Source: Gammaproteobacteria bacterium (GTDB taxonomy: Bacteria > Pseudomonadota > Gammaproteobacteria > Ga0077536). Taken from it: a stretch of DNA of 64,000 nucleotides. The stretch covers positions 62,001 to 126,000 of the forward strand of contig JAJFJQ010000028.1 of assembly GCA_021773835.1 (NCBI GenBank). The letters run 5' to 3'. The translations under genes were made by a program, and so were the position numbers. The notes under the pieces were generated by a model. It was not told the DNA's origin and searched no databases. It saw nothing but the letters and a program-made list of their open reading frames with translations. Positions 1-8,712 of the stretch are shown in pieces (positions within the stretch are counted from its first letter, which is position 1; every line of letters starts with the position of its first letter).

Positions 1-1
1 G

Positions 2-1789
2 CCGCTTCAAATAGCCCAGCAAAACGAACAACGGATTGGCGAACCGGCCGCCAGCATGATCAGGGCCCGCGCGCTCGCGGCGCTGATCGCCTTTCGCGAC
101 GGCGATGGTACGTTGCCGCCGCCACCCTCCCCGGACGTTATTCAGCGTATGGTGGATTACTACATCGGCGAGTCCGTTGCACCCGATTACATTCCAATGA
201 TTATGGAAGAGTTGGCGCTAGACGGCGTCGACAGTCGTGCCTACCAGTGGCGCGACGCCACCCCGCCGGCCAAGCGCGATGAAATGTCGGTACTTGTGGT
301 CGGCGCTGGCTTTGCCGGCCTGTTGGCAGGCATGCGACTCGCCGAGGCCGGTATCTCGTTCACCATCATCGAGAAAAACCCGGAGGTTGGTGGCACATGG
401 TACGAGAATCGCTACCCAGGCTGTCGGGTTGATAATGGAAACCATTATTATTCCTACTCATTCGCGCCGAACTATGATTGGTCCGAGCACTACTGTCAGC
501 GCGATGAGATCTTCGCCTATTTGAACCGCTTCGCCGACGAACGCGGTCTACGCGACGCGATCCGCTTCTCGACGGAGGTGACCGAGGCACGGTATGTCGA
601 CCGTAACTGGGAGGTCGACATACGACTGCCCGACGGCAGCATGGAGACCGTAGTCTTTGATGCGGTGATCAGTTGCGTCGGTCAACTTAACCGGCCCAAC
701 ATTCCAGAATTTCGCGGACGCGATCGATTTCGAGGGGTTGCTTGTCACACCGCGCGTTGGGATCGCGACATGGACTACGAGGGCAAACGTGTTGCGATCA
801 TCGGCATTGGCGCCAGCGGATTGCAATTAATCCCGGAGCTCGCAAAAAAAGCTGAAAAGCTAACCGTGTTCCAACGCGGGCGCCAATGGATCGCGCCGTG
901 CCCCGACTATCACGAGAAAGTAAGCGACGGACAGCGGTGGGTTATTAAGCACCTACCCTACTATGCGAGATGGTATCGTTTTCTTGTCTTCTGGTCGTTT
1001 GCAGACGGCACCATGCCGAGCTACATCGTGGACCCCGCATGGCCGGATCAGGTCCGTTCAATTAGCGCCGTCAATGAGCAATTGCGTCAAGTTTTGGTGC
1101 AATACATGGAAGGTCAACTACGTGACCGTCCTGATCTGATCGAGAAAGTGATCCCCGACTATCCGCCCGGCGGCAAGCGCCCGCTAATGGACAACGGTAG
1201 CTGGTTGCGAGCATTACAACAGGACAATGTGGACTACATTGTCGATCCGATCGAGGAGTTCACCGAAGACGCGATCGTCGACGCAAGCGGCATTCGTCAC
1301 CCGGTTGACGTGATCGTCTATGCCACTGGCTATCAAGCTAATAAGTTTCTCCAGCCAATGCGGGTCGTAGGACGCGGGGGCACTGAATTAAGCGAGGCGT
1401 GGGGCGAAGATCCCTATGCGTACCTTGGCATCGTCGTGCCGGAGTTTCCAAATTTTTTCATTACCTACGGGCCTGGCACGAACAACGGTCACGGCGGAAG
1501 CATCGTCGCAAATGCAGAATGGCAACTGCGATTTATTATGCAATCGCTGCGTCTCATGCTGGAGGGTGATTATCCCGAGATCGAAATACGCAAGGATGTC
1601 TGCGATGCCTTCATGTGGCGTTTGCGACAAGCGCAAGACCGAATGGTATGGTCGCATCCTCGGGTACGCTCATGGACGCAGAACAGCAAAGGCAAAGTGA
1701 TCACGAATAGCCCGTGGCTGCTTGTGCACAGTTGGAAATGGGCCAAGGAAGTCACACCGGAATTATTCGTCCAACCAACTACTGATTAG
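2..1789 (+). CDS. Flavin-containing Baeyer-Villiger-type monooxygenase, 5' end outside window
   Basis: This is an FAD- and NADPH-dependent monooxygenase of the HAPMO/cyclohexanone monooxygenase group, expected to insert oxygen next to a ketone in the cytosol. The frame is open to the left edge with no stop. The first ATG (base 56) has no ribosome binding site, and the region before the FAD motif resembles the helical N-terminal domain of 4-hydroxyacetophenone monooxygenase, so the true start lies upstream. Visible motifs are the FAD loop GAGFAGL, the GGTWYENRYPG block, the BVMO fingerprint FRGVACHTARW and the NADPH loop GIGASG. The substrate cannot be told. No neighbour on the same strand follows it directly. 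Confidence 0.9.
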   Translation, partial: PLQIAQQNEQRIGEPAASMIRARALAALIAFRDGDGTLPPPPSPDVIQRMVDYYIGESVAPDYIPMIMEELALDGVDSRAYQWRDATPPAKRDEMSVLVVGAGFAGLLAGMRLAEAGISFTIIEKNPEVGGTWYENRYPGCRVDNGNHYYSYSFAPNYDWSEHYCQRDEIFAYLNRFADERGLRDAIRFSTEVTEARYVDRNWEVDIRLPDGSMETVVFDAVISCVGQLNRPNIPEFRGRDRFRGVACHTARWDRDMDYEGKRVAIIGIGASGLQLIPELAKKAEKLTVFQRGRQWIAPCPDYHEKVSDGQRWVIKHLPYYARWYRFLVFWSFADGTMPSYIVDPAWPDQVRSISAVNEQLRQVLVQYMEGQLRDRPDLIEKVIPDYPPGGKRPLMDNGSWLRALQQDNVDYIVDPIEEFTEDAIVDASGIRHPVDVIVYATGYQANKFLQPMRVVGRGGTELSEAWGEDPYAYLGIVVPEFPNFFITYGPGTNNGHGGSIVANAEWQLRFIMQSLRLMLEGDYPEIEIRKDVCDAFMWRLRQAQDRMVWSHPRVRSWTQNSKGKVITNSPWLLVHSWKWAKEVTPELFVQPTTD

Positions 1790-1908
1790 CACACGATACC
1801 GAATATTGGATGTGGGATAGCCACAAAGGTCGCAATCAAATTGACCTGGGGCTGGAGCACGGTCAACTAAGTCAACATTTCGGTAACGTTCGATCGGTCA
1901 TAGCTAAT

Positions 1909-2571
1909 CTACCAACTTCTTTTTTCGCCATGTAGCCAAAACTGACCTGTCTCGACTTTACGATTGGCTAAATCAAACAACTCTAACGCGACCTCTTTTG
2001 TATCTCTTGGCGCATCTTCGCCCCCCATATCGGTCTTTACCCAACCGGGATCAAAAGAAGAAACGGTGATCCCCTTATTTTCCAATTGATATCCCATCGT
2101 CTTAGTGAACATATTGAGGCCCGCCTTTGAGATCTTATAGGCGGGGATATTCCACGATTCTTCAACCGGCTCACACAGTGACGAGGCCATGGACGAAATA
2201 TTTATGATATGGCTTGGCGAATCCAATTGATCTAAAAGACGACTAGTAAGATCGGCTGGGCCAATGAGATTAACTGCAATATCTTCTCTCAGAAGGTCGA
2301 TATCTAGAGGATCGTCTAGTACATCTCTAGCACTACCCGCATTATTTACCAATACGGTGAATTTCTTATGCGTGTTTTTTATAGTCCTAACTGCTTCTGT
2401 GACGGTTTCAGAGTTCAAATAATTTAATCTGATCGATAAGAAGTTATCGTCATTAATGTTTACTTTTCCGCTCGTAGAGGTGCCAACAACAAACCAACCG
2501 TTGCTTAAGAATTCTTGCGCTGTAGCAAATCCTATTCCACGACTTGCGCCAGTAATAACGATGTTCTTCAT
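1909..2571 (-). CDS. SDR-family oxidoreductase (AT-rich gene)
   Basis: A classical short-chain dehydrogenase/reductase of 220 residues, probably cytosolic and NAD(P)-linked. It shows the cofactor loop GASRGIG near residue 8, the NNAG motif, the catalytic serine in INISSMASS and the YKISK active site. The length is at the short end for the family. The gene is visibly richer in A and T than the genes on both sides and stands alone between a plus-strand monooxygenase and an acetyltransferase-like gene, which suggests recent acquisition. The ribosome binding site is weak. The substrate is unknown. Confidence 0.85.
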   Translation of the reverse strand: MKNIVITGASRGIGFATAQEFLSNGWFVVGTSTSGKVNINDDNFLSIRLNYLNSETVTEAVRTIKNTHKKFTVLVNNAGSARDVLDDPLDIDLLREDIAVNLIGPADLTSRLLDQLDSPSHIINISSMASSLCEPVEESWNIPAYKISKAGLNMFTKTMGYQLENKGITVSSFDPGWVKTDMGGEDAPRDTKEVALELFDLANRKVETGQFWLHGEKRSW

Positions 2572-2632
2572 CCATGCAATATACCAAAGATGTCATTTCA
2601 GTAAATGACTAACCGACGACCTCTTTGCAGCT

Positions 2633-3838
2633 CTACAGCGTCAGGTTTTTTTCGTAAATTCTGTAGCGCTTGGTGACCGTTCCTTGTAGGCCTTCGATGA
2701 TCGCACGCATCGATTTATTGTCCTCGAGGATCCACGACATCTCTCCGTAAAGCACGCCTTTTTTCGCGGTCGCGACGCGAATCCCCTCAATCAAAGCGAG
2801 CGCTAGTCCCGCACCAAGTGTCGTGTTGTGATAGCGCTTGCGCACGCCCATCAATGGCACCCGTCCTGTTTTCGGATAGGCGACCTTCAATCGCCATAGC
2901 AGCTTTAACCAGCCAAAAGGCAACAAACGTCCATTGAGATCGCGTTGCGCCTCGTTAACATTTGGCAGCACAACCATGAAGCCCGCGGGCTCACCGTCAA
3001 CGTCAATTATCTTTACCATGTCTTCAGCAAGGATTAAATTCAGTGCGCTGCCCAACTCTTTAAACTCCGCTGCCGTAAATGGTACAAATCCCCAATTATC
3101 CGACCAAGCATCGTTGAAAATATCGCGCATGATCTCGAGGTCCCGGTCGAACTCTTGCTTACAGATGTTGCGCATCTTTGCCCGGCCACCTTCTTTCATG
3201 GCCCGGTGAATGATCTTTTTTTGGACCTCGGAGTGCACATAGTCGGTGCCGACCCGGTAGGCCAACAGATCTTTAACTCCGTTGTAACCATGTGCTTCAA
3301 CGCGGGCGCCATAGTAACGAGGCGCATGTCCCATCATGACGAACTGTGGGCTATCAAATCCATCCACCAGCAATCCGCATTCTTCGTTAACCGCTAAGTT
3401 ATACGGGCCACGTACGCGCTGCATACCTTGGTCGCGCAACCACGATTCCGCCGCCGCAAACAATGCCGCGAAGACTTGCTCGTCGTCCGGTGCTTCGAGC
3501 ATTCCGAAAAAACCTGTGCCATCGGCGTAACGCTCAAGATGCAGTCGATCGACCTGCGCGCTGATCCTACCGACCGGCTTACCGTCCTGGAATGCGAGAA
3601 AGGGACACCACTGGAGGTGTTGAAAAACGGGGTTGCGTTTAGATATATGGTGTGCGCGCTCTATCAGTAGCGGCGGCACCCAATGTTGATCATTTTTATA
3701 GATCCGCCAGGGCATACGAACGAATTGGCGCCGTGCCGCCCTGTCCTCAACTTGTCTCACCTGTAACACATTCGACTCCCGGCCGCGCAGGTCTGAGATA
3801 ACCTGCTTGCCGCTCAATCTGCGGTGCCTCACCCGCAC
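2633..3838 (-). CDS. GNAT-like protein, YghO-type
   Basis: A roughly 380-400-residue protein resembling the YghO-type group of GNAT-fold proteins, known mostly as uncharacterised. The conserved-looking core runs from MPWRIYKND through NLAVNEECGLLVDGF to the C-terminal part with MGVRKRYHNTTLGAGLA, which has the look of an acyl-CoA binding turn. The first 23 residues are basic and unlike the rest; a GTG at about 3769 (VLQVRQVED) is a plausible real start. No signal peptide or membrane segment is seen. It is separated from the carboxylase genes by about 100 bases and its role is not deducible from context. Confidence 0.7.
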   Translation of the reverse strand: MRVRHRRLSGKQVISDLRGRESNVLQVRQVEDRAARRQFVRMPWRIYKNDQHWVPPLLIERAHHISKRNPVFQHLQWCPFLAFQDGKPVGRISAQVDRLHLERYADGTGFFGMLEAPDDEQVFAALFAAAESWLRDQGMQRVRGPYNLAVNEECGLLVDGFDSPQFVMMGHAPRYYGARVEAHGYNGVKDLLAYRVGTDYVHSEVQKKIIHRAMKEGGRAKMRNICKQEFDRDLEIMRDIFNDAWSDNWGFVPFTAAEFKELGSALNLILAEDMVKIIDVDGEPAGFMVVLPNVNEAQRDLNGRLLPFGWLKLLWRLKVAYPKTGRVPLMGVRKRYHNTTLGAGLALALIEGIRVATAKKGVLYGEMSWILEDNKSMRAIIEGLQGTVTKRYRIYEKNLTL

Positions 3839-3966
3839 TATTCAACATTAAAGTCCCGTAAGGTCCGCCGCGACACGGAGACGACGTCTTTTGGGACTAG
3901 CGTGAAATATTATCCAACAATCCGCACCTTCTGAAAAACTGGAAAAAACGATGCTTAAAAGATCTG

Positions 3967-4938
3967 TCAGTCTAATGTCGAGCGGATCTGCGCCAATATT
4001 GCTTTTCTCTCCGCTCTTGCCGCCAACGCCGCGTCCATGTCTACTTTGACGAAACGGGTAGGCAAATGCGGTTGCATTTGGCCAATAAGATCCATGTCGG
4101 CTGAGATCACGGTACCGATCTGAAAGTAACCACCTGCGGATACCGCATCTCGATGAAGCACAATGGGTTCTAAACCGCCCGGGATCTGAATCGATCCGTA
4201 GGGATAAGCGCTGTCCACCACGTTGGATGGATTAGCGCCGGCACCGAATGGCGGTTCGCGATCCACAAACTCGATCGCGCGACCACCACGGAAACGATAA
4301 CCGATACGATCGGCTTCTGGCGCAACCTGCCATTCGTCCTCGAAAAAATGCTGGCCCGCGTCCGCAGTGATGCGGTGCCAATAGAGCCCCGGCAGCACTC
4401 GAAGAGCCGCCGGTTGTTTCGGCATTCGGCGTAGCGATTCCGGCACGCAGCGGCCAGCCCGGCTTGCAGGTGCCGCACCCAGCGCAATGCGATCACCCGC
4501 CTTGAGCGTCCGACCTTCATAGCCACCCATCGCACCGATGAGGTAGGTTGATCGGCTATCTAGTACTGGCGGCACATCGACGCCGCCGCTAATAGCAATA
4601 TAGATCCGAGCACCGGTTTTGAGATATCCAAAACTCAAGACCTGTCCGTTGCGCACACTAAACCCAGTCCAAGGCGCTTGCTCCTCGCCGTCGAGCAAGA
4701 TCGGCATGTCCGCACCCGTGACCGCGACTACAGCGTCGGCTTGAAACATCAATTGCGGACCAAGAAAGGCAACTTCTAAGCCAGCCAGGCCTTCGTCATT
4801 CCCAACCAACAAGTTCGCTGATCGTAGCGCGAGACGATCCATCGCACCACCGATCGGAATACCCAAGTGATAGTGACCGGGTCGCCCGAGATCTTGCACC
4901 GTTGTCGCCAACCCTGGTTTTAATACTTCAATTGTCAT
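3967..4938 (-). CDS. KipA/PxpC-like carboxyltransferase subunit (AHS2 domain)
   Basis: Last gene of a four-gene minus-strand operon. The protein (about 323 residues) is an AHS2/KipA-type domain, recognisable by GLATTVQDLGRPG near the N-terminus, PIGGAMDR, and later GANPSNVVDS. In urea carboxylase the equivalent region together with AHS1 forms the carboxyltransferase; in 5-oxoprolinase it is PxpC. The ATG at 4938 overlaps the end of the KipI-like gene by 11 bases, so translation is probably coupled; a GTG at 4950 is an alternative start. With the upstream biotin genes this argues for a carboxyltransferase role rather than the kinase-inhibitor role described for Bacillus KipI/KipA. Confidence 0.88.
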   Translation of the reverse strand: MTIEVLKPGLATTVQDLGRPGHYHLGIPIGGAMDRLALRSANLLVGNDEGLAGLEVAFLGPQLMFQADAVVAVTGADMPILLDGEEQAPWTGFSVRNGQVLSFGYLKTGARIYIAISGGVDVPPVLDSRSTYLIGAMGGYEGRTLKAGDRIALGAAPASRAGRCVPESLRRMPKQPAALRVLPGLYWHRITADAGQHFFEDEWQVAPEADRIGYRFRGGRAIEFVDREPPFGAGANPSNVVDSAYPYGSIQIPGGLEPIVLHRDAVSAGGYFQIGTVISADMDLIGQMQPHLPTRFVKVDMDAALAARAERKAILAQIRSTLD

Positions 4939-5803
4939 CGAGCACACCACTCAGTTTCGTGTTGTAGGCATCGATGTTAGTTTCGAATTCGCGCAAATCG
5001 AAATGCACCTCACGGATTTTCGGTGTGAAGGTATTATTGGCAACCGCGACCATGTCTTCGTCGTATTGTTCTCGCGATATCGGTTTAAATTTGAAGATAT
5101 CGCCGTGCTGGCAAAACACCATCGAATCCCGCAAATAACTCTGCACTTGCGCCGGATCAAATATCGGCATCGGCGTTATCCCGAACATCTGGTAGCCGCC
5201 GGCACCACGCACCGGGTAGATGCAAGAGAAAGCGCCTCCGTGACCGATAGTAAGCTGCGGCGTATCCGTCCGCGGGCGGATGTACTTTGGTACCTGAATT
5301 TGTCGATCCCGGTCAACCATCTGATATAGCCATGGTGCGCCACACACAAAACCAACCTGCGATACAAACCACGGCGACTTGTGATGTGCCTCGATAAACG
5401 ACCCGACCGAGTCGTATCCGTTTATGCGCGCTCCGTATTCAAGATCGGTTGCGCTCGGATCTTGATGCCGTTCGCGAAAATTCATCATCGTCTCGTGCGT
5501 CCACGGATCCTGATAGTACGCGGGGACTTCTATGATGCGGGTGTCGAGCACAGGTTCGCTTTGGTCAATGACGCTATCGATCACCGTGATCTCGCGCAGT
5601 ATGTCATTTGGATGGATCACGTCCGGATCAAAGCGCACCATGTAAGACGCATTACCGCCACACAACTCCGTCACGCCATCAATAGCTGCTTCTCGGATCG
5701 CGCGCATCGCCGCCAAGCTTTTAAAAAACGCCTCGAAAGACATTTGCTCGGAGCACTCACCAACCAGATGATCGTCGCCGCCAAAGCTAAACCGAGTCTC
5801 CAT
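4928..5803 (-). CDS. KipI/PxpB-like carboxyltransferase subunit (AHS1 domain)
   Basis: A 291-residue AHS1-domain protein, the partner of the KipA-like product. Diagnostic stretches are ELCGGNASYMVRFDP, FVCGAPWLYQM, the RTDTPQL segment and the glycine-rich YPVRGAGGYQMFG that lines the carboxyltransferase site in the family. It is longer than typical KipI (about 240), because of an extra central segment around WTHETMMNFRERHQD. The ATG is preceded by GAGGT, a fair ribosome binding site. It lies 93 bases after the biotin carboxylase and overlaps the KipA-like gene. Substrate: urea, a lactam, or a related amide are all possible. Confidence 0.88.
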   Translation of the reverse strand: METRFSFGGDDHLVGECSEQMSFEAFFKSLAAMRAIREAAIDGVTELCGGNASYMVRFDPDVIHPNDILREITVIDSVIDQSEPVLDTRIIEVPAYYQDPWTHETMMNFRERHQDPSATDLEYGARINGYDSVGSFIEAHHKSPWFVSQVGFVCGAPWLYQMVDRDRQIQVPKYIRPRTDTPQLTIGHGGAFSCIYPVRGAGGYQMFGITPMPIFDPAQVQSYLRDSMVFCQHGDIFKFKPISREQYDEDMVAVANNTFTPKIREVHFDLREFETNIDAYNTKLSGVLDDN

Positions 5804-5896
5804 CGTATTACCTCGTCGGTTTCACTTGTTACCTGTGAGCCGGCATTGTTTTGACGCAATCGCCATGAACTCGCAGTGTTTCATTTTCGTGTCTAG

Positions 5897-7243
5897 TCAT
5901 CGATTAAGCCAGGTTTCAAGGAAACGCGTGTGTATACGACCCGCGACAACGGCTGGATCTTCGGCCAGCCGCGCATGCAAAGGTATGGTAGTCGGTATTC
6001 CAGTGACCTGCAGTCCTTTGAGCGTCTCGCTCAACTTCGCGAGACAGGTATTGCGATCGCGATCGTGCACGATTAGTTTACCGAGCAGGGAATCATAGAA
6101 CGGCGGTACGGTATAACCCGCGTACAGTAGACTGTCGAAGCGGATGCCTTCGCCTTCCGGGACCCGGAGCGTTTCGATCGTACCGGGCCATGGCCGAAAA
6201 TCGTTCTCCGGGTCTTCCGCATTTATGCGACATTCGATCGCGTGGCCATTAACGACAACGTCATCTTGTCTGATCGAGAGCGGCTCACCGCCCGCTATCC
6301 GAATCATGGACTGTACGAGATCGATTCCGGTGATCATTTCTGTCACTGGATGCTCAACCTGGATACGGGTATTGACCTCGATGAAGTAAAACGATTGAGC
6401 GCTTGGGTCGTAGAGAAATTCAACCGTGCCCGCACCGCGGTATCCGACTTCCGCGGCAAGTGCGACGGCACTTGCACACATGGCGTCTCTCACGGTGGTT
6501 GGTAAATCGAAGGCTGGACCCTCTTCCCAAACTTTTTGTCGGCGTCGCTGCATCGAACACTCACGTTCGTAGCAATGGATGAATCGCTCACCATCGCCAA
6601 GTATCTGAACTTCGATATGTCGTGCCGGGTCGATAAGCTTCTCTACGTACAATCCGCCGTCTGCAAACGACGATGCCGCTTCGGCCGACGCTTGGGGAAA
6701 AAGCCGCTCAAACTCGTCGAGGTTTGTCGCAACCCGAATCCCACGCCCGCCGCCACCGGCGGCGGCCTTGATCATGACGGGGAAGCCGATGGTCGCAACG
6801 ATATCCCGCGCCTCGTCGAAATTCTCTACGCGTCCATCACTGCCGGGCACCGTCGGTACACCGGCGCGAACCGCGACCTGTCGCGCCGCAACTTTGTCCC
6901 CGAGTAGTCGGATCGAATCGCCGTCCGGGCCAACAAATATGAAACCGCCGGCGGCCACAGCATCGGCAAAGTCTGCATTCTCCGCCAGAAACCCGTAGCC
7001 TGGGTGTACCGCATCGACGCCTGCAGCGTGAGCCGCCTCTAGCAGTGCATCGATATTGAGATAAGACTTCGCAGCTGGCGGGGGACCGATTTCAATCGCA
7101 TCGTCGGCAAGACGCACGGCGAGCGAGTCTGCATCGGCCGCGCTGTGGACTTGCACCGCGCGGATGCCGAGTGCCTTGCAGGCCTGGATAATGCGTACCG
7201 CGATCTCGCCTCTATTTGCGACGAGTACCGATCTGATAGTCAA
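5897..7243 (-). CDS. accC: Biotin carboxylase (AccC-type)
   Basis: ATP-grasp biotin carboxylase of normal length (448 residues), which carboxylates the biotin of the carrier protein using bicarbonate and ATP. It carries the N-terminal LVANRGEIAVRI motif, the glycine loop AAAGGGGRGI, the MQRRRQKV block, EVNTRIQVEHPVTE with the catalytic arginine, and a C-terminal domain ending in RFLETW. Its start overlaps the end of the carrier gene by four bases (ATGA). Because it sits with KipI/KipA-type genes rather than accA/accD, it probably serves a dedicated small-molecule carboxylase rather than fatty acid synthesis. Confidence 0.93.
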   Translation of the reverse strand: MTIRSVLVANRGEIAVRIIQACKALGIRAVQVHSAADADSLAVRLADDAIEIGPPPAAKSYLNIDALLEAAHAAGVDAVHPGYGFLAENADFADAVAAGGFIFVGPDGDSIRLLGDKVAARQVAVRAGVPTVPGSDGRVENFDEARDIVATIGFPVMIKAAAGGGGRGIRVATNLDEFERLFPQASAEAASSFADGGLYVEKLIDPARHIEVQILGDGERFIHCYERECSMQRRRQKVWEEGPAFDLPTTVRDAMCASAVALAAEVGYRGAGTVEFLYDPSAQSFYFIEVNTRIQVEHPVTEMITGIDLVQSMIRIAGGEPLSIRQDDVVVNGHAIECRINAEDPENDFRPWPGTIETLRVPEGEGIRFDSLLYAGYTVPPFYDSLLGKLIVHDRDRNTCLAKLSETLKGLQVTGIPTTIPLHARLAEDPAVVAGRIHTRFLETWLNR

Positions 7244-7482
7244 CTCTCGATCTCGGCAATCGCCTGACCGGCCATGATCGCCTCACCGTCCTCTACTAAG
7301 AACGTGATCGCTTTTCCGTCGACGTCCGCGGTAATCTCCTCGAAATTCTTCATCAGTTCGACCAAGCCAATCACGTCCGCGGCAGACACTGGATCGCCAT
7401 CTTGCTTGAACGGCGGACTCTCGGGCGAAGGTTTGCGGTAAAAAGTGCCCGGCAACGATGACATGACCTGCGCCTTACTCAT
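7240..7482 (-). CDS. Short biotin carboxyl carrier protein
   Basis: First gene of the carboxylase operon: an 80-residue lipoyl/biotinyl-type domain with no N-terminal linker. The biotin-accepting lysine is expected in LVELMKNFEEI (lysine about residue 46), which departs from the usual AMKM; two half-domains flank it (GDPVSAADVIG and FLVEDGEAIMAGQAIAEIE). An AGGGGG ribosome binding site precedes the ATG. The gene overlaps accC by four bases, the arrangement seen in other KipI/KipA/AccC clusters. The intergenic space of about 190 bases to the divergent flavin oxidoreductase gene must hold promoters for both directions. Confidence 0.85.
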   Translation of the reverse strand: MSKAQVMSSLPGTFYRKPSPESPPFKQDGDPVSAADVIGLVELMKNFEEITADVDGKAITFLVEDGEAIMAGQAIAEIES

Positions 7483-7674
7483 AAATTTCCCCCTTAGGCT
7501 TCATTGCAATCCGACTTAAGATGAGCGCTACGTGCGGAAGTGTAATACGTCGCGCCCAAGAAAGGACAGAAACACAGCGCTCCAAGTTTCAATCGTCAAA
7601 GAGATTTGCGGTGCGAAGCGCTATACTGCGTTGTTCGCGCGCTGCACAGGATCGGCGCGTCTTAGGAGGAGCAA

Positions 7675-8703
7675 TTGGAATTCTGGCTCGGACTCTACGG
7701 CATGCAGTCGCCGCGGGTGCACCCGCGCGCCTGGAGCGGTCTCTACAATGAGGTTGTCGAGCACGCCGAGTTCGCGGAATCCGTCGGCTTCGACAGCTTC
7801 TGGCTGACGGAGCACCATTTCTGGTACGACGGCTATTGTCCCGACCTCTATCCTGTGCTCGCCACGATCGCCCGGCGTACGTCTAAGATTGGCATTGGCA
7901 CGGGCGCGTCCCTGCTCGGCTTACACGACCCCCTGCGCGAGGCCCAGCAGATCGCCACCCTCGATGTGATTTCGAACGGGCGCGTCATCTTGGGGCTTGC
8001 GCCAGGCTACCGTCCAGAAGAATTTGAAGGTTTCGATATCGAAAAGAAAGTGCGGGGTAAGCGCTTCTACGAAGGCGCAGAAGTCATGAAGAAGGCTTTC
8101 AGCGGTGACCGTTTTTCTCATCACGGCGAATTCTTCCGCTACGATGATGTCTGTCTCGAACCGGCACCGCTACAACGCCCACATCCGCCAATGTGGGTTG
8201 GGGCCAATCGTTCGCATCAACAAGCACGAAATATCGGTCGCGCCGGACTCGGTTTTTGGGAAGGTCCGTCAATGAGTATTGAGACATTCGCGGAGAACGT
8301 CGAGGTATTCAAACAGGCAGGACGCGACGCCGGTCATGCCGAAGAAGATCTCAAGGTAGGTCTGTTCCGCGATATCTGCATCGCGGACACTGCCGAAGAA
8401 GCACTGCAGATCATGGACGAAGATCTATTACCGATGTACGAAGAACAATACGTCGCCTACGGCTATGTGCCCGAGGCGACGGGTAATCGACGAGAAATGC
8501 TCGCCCACCCGGTTTTCAAAGAGATCATCGACGCGTCGATGGTCGGTACTCCGGCGCAGATCATTCGAAAAATAGAACGCTACCGAAACCGCGTGCCATT
8601 TGACCATTTCATGCCACGCATCATGCATATGAGTCAAAAGAAAGAACGTCTGTTCCGTCAGATGGAATTATTTGCACGCGAAGTCGTGCCGTATTTCAAA
8701 TAG
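7675..8703 (+). CDS. LLM-class flavin-dependent oxidoreductase
   Basis: A bacterial-luciferase-like TIM-barrel flavoenzyme (342 residues) using FMN or F420. Typical blocks are FDSFWLTEHHF, the LDVISNGRVILGLAPGYRPEEF segment and PHPPMWVGAN. The start is TTG at 7675, because a perfect AGGAGGA lies at 7664-7670, four bases upstream, and no better start exists. It leads a plus-strand run: LLM, LLM, decarboxylase-fold protein, and a frameshifted LLM. It diverges from the biotin carboxylase operon, so the two units may share control and possibly a pathway. Substrate unknown; a monooxygenase on an N- or S-heterocycle is only a guess. Confidence 0.9.
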   Translation: MEFWLGLYGMQSPRVHPRAWSGLYNEVVEHAEFAESVGFDSFWLTEHHFWYDGYCPDLYPVLATIARRTSKIGIGTGASLLGLHDPLREAQQIATLDVISNGRVILGLAPGYRPEEFEGFDIEKKVRGKRFYEGAEVMKKAFSGDRFSHHGEFFRYDDVCLEPAPLQRPHPPMWVGANRSHQQARNIGRAGLGFWEGPSMSIETFAENVEVFKQAGRDAGHAEEDLKVGLFRDICIADTAEEALQIMDEDLLPMYEEQYVAYGYVPEATGNRREMLAHPVFKEIIDASMVGTPAQIIRKIERYRNRVPFDHFMPRIMHMSQKKERLFRQMELFAREVVPYFK

Positions 8704-8712
8704 GATCGGACA

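Noticed and set aside
3967-5803. KipI/KipA as sporulation kinase inhibitor and antagonist
   Set aside because: The pair is encoded with a biotin carboxylase and carrier, and nothing else suggests sporulation control.
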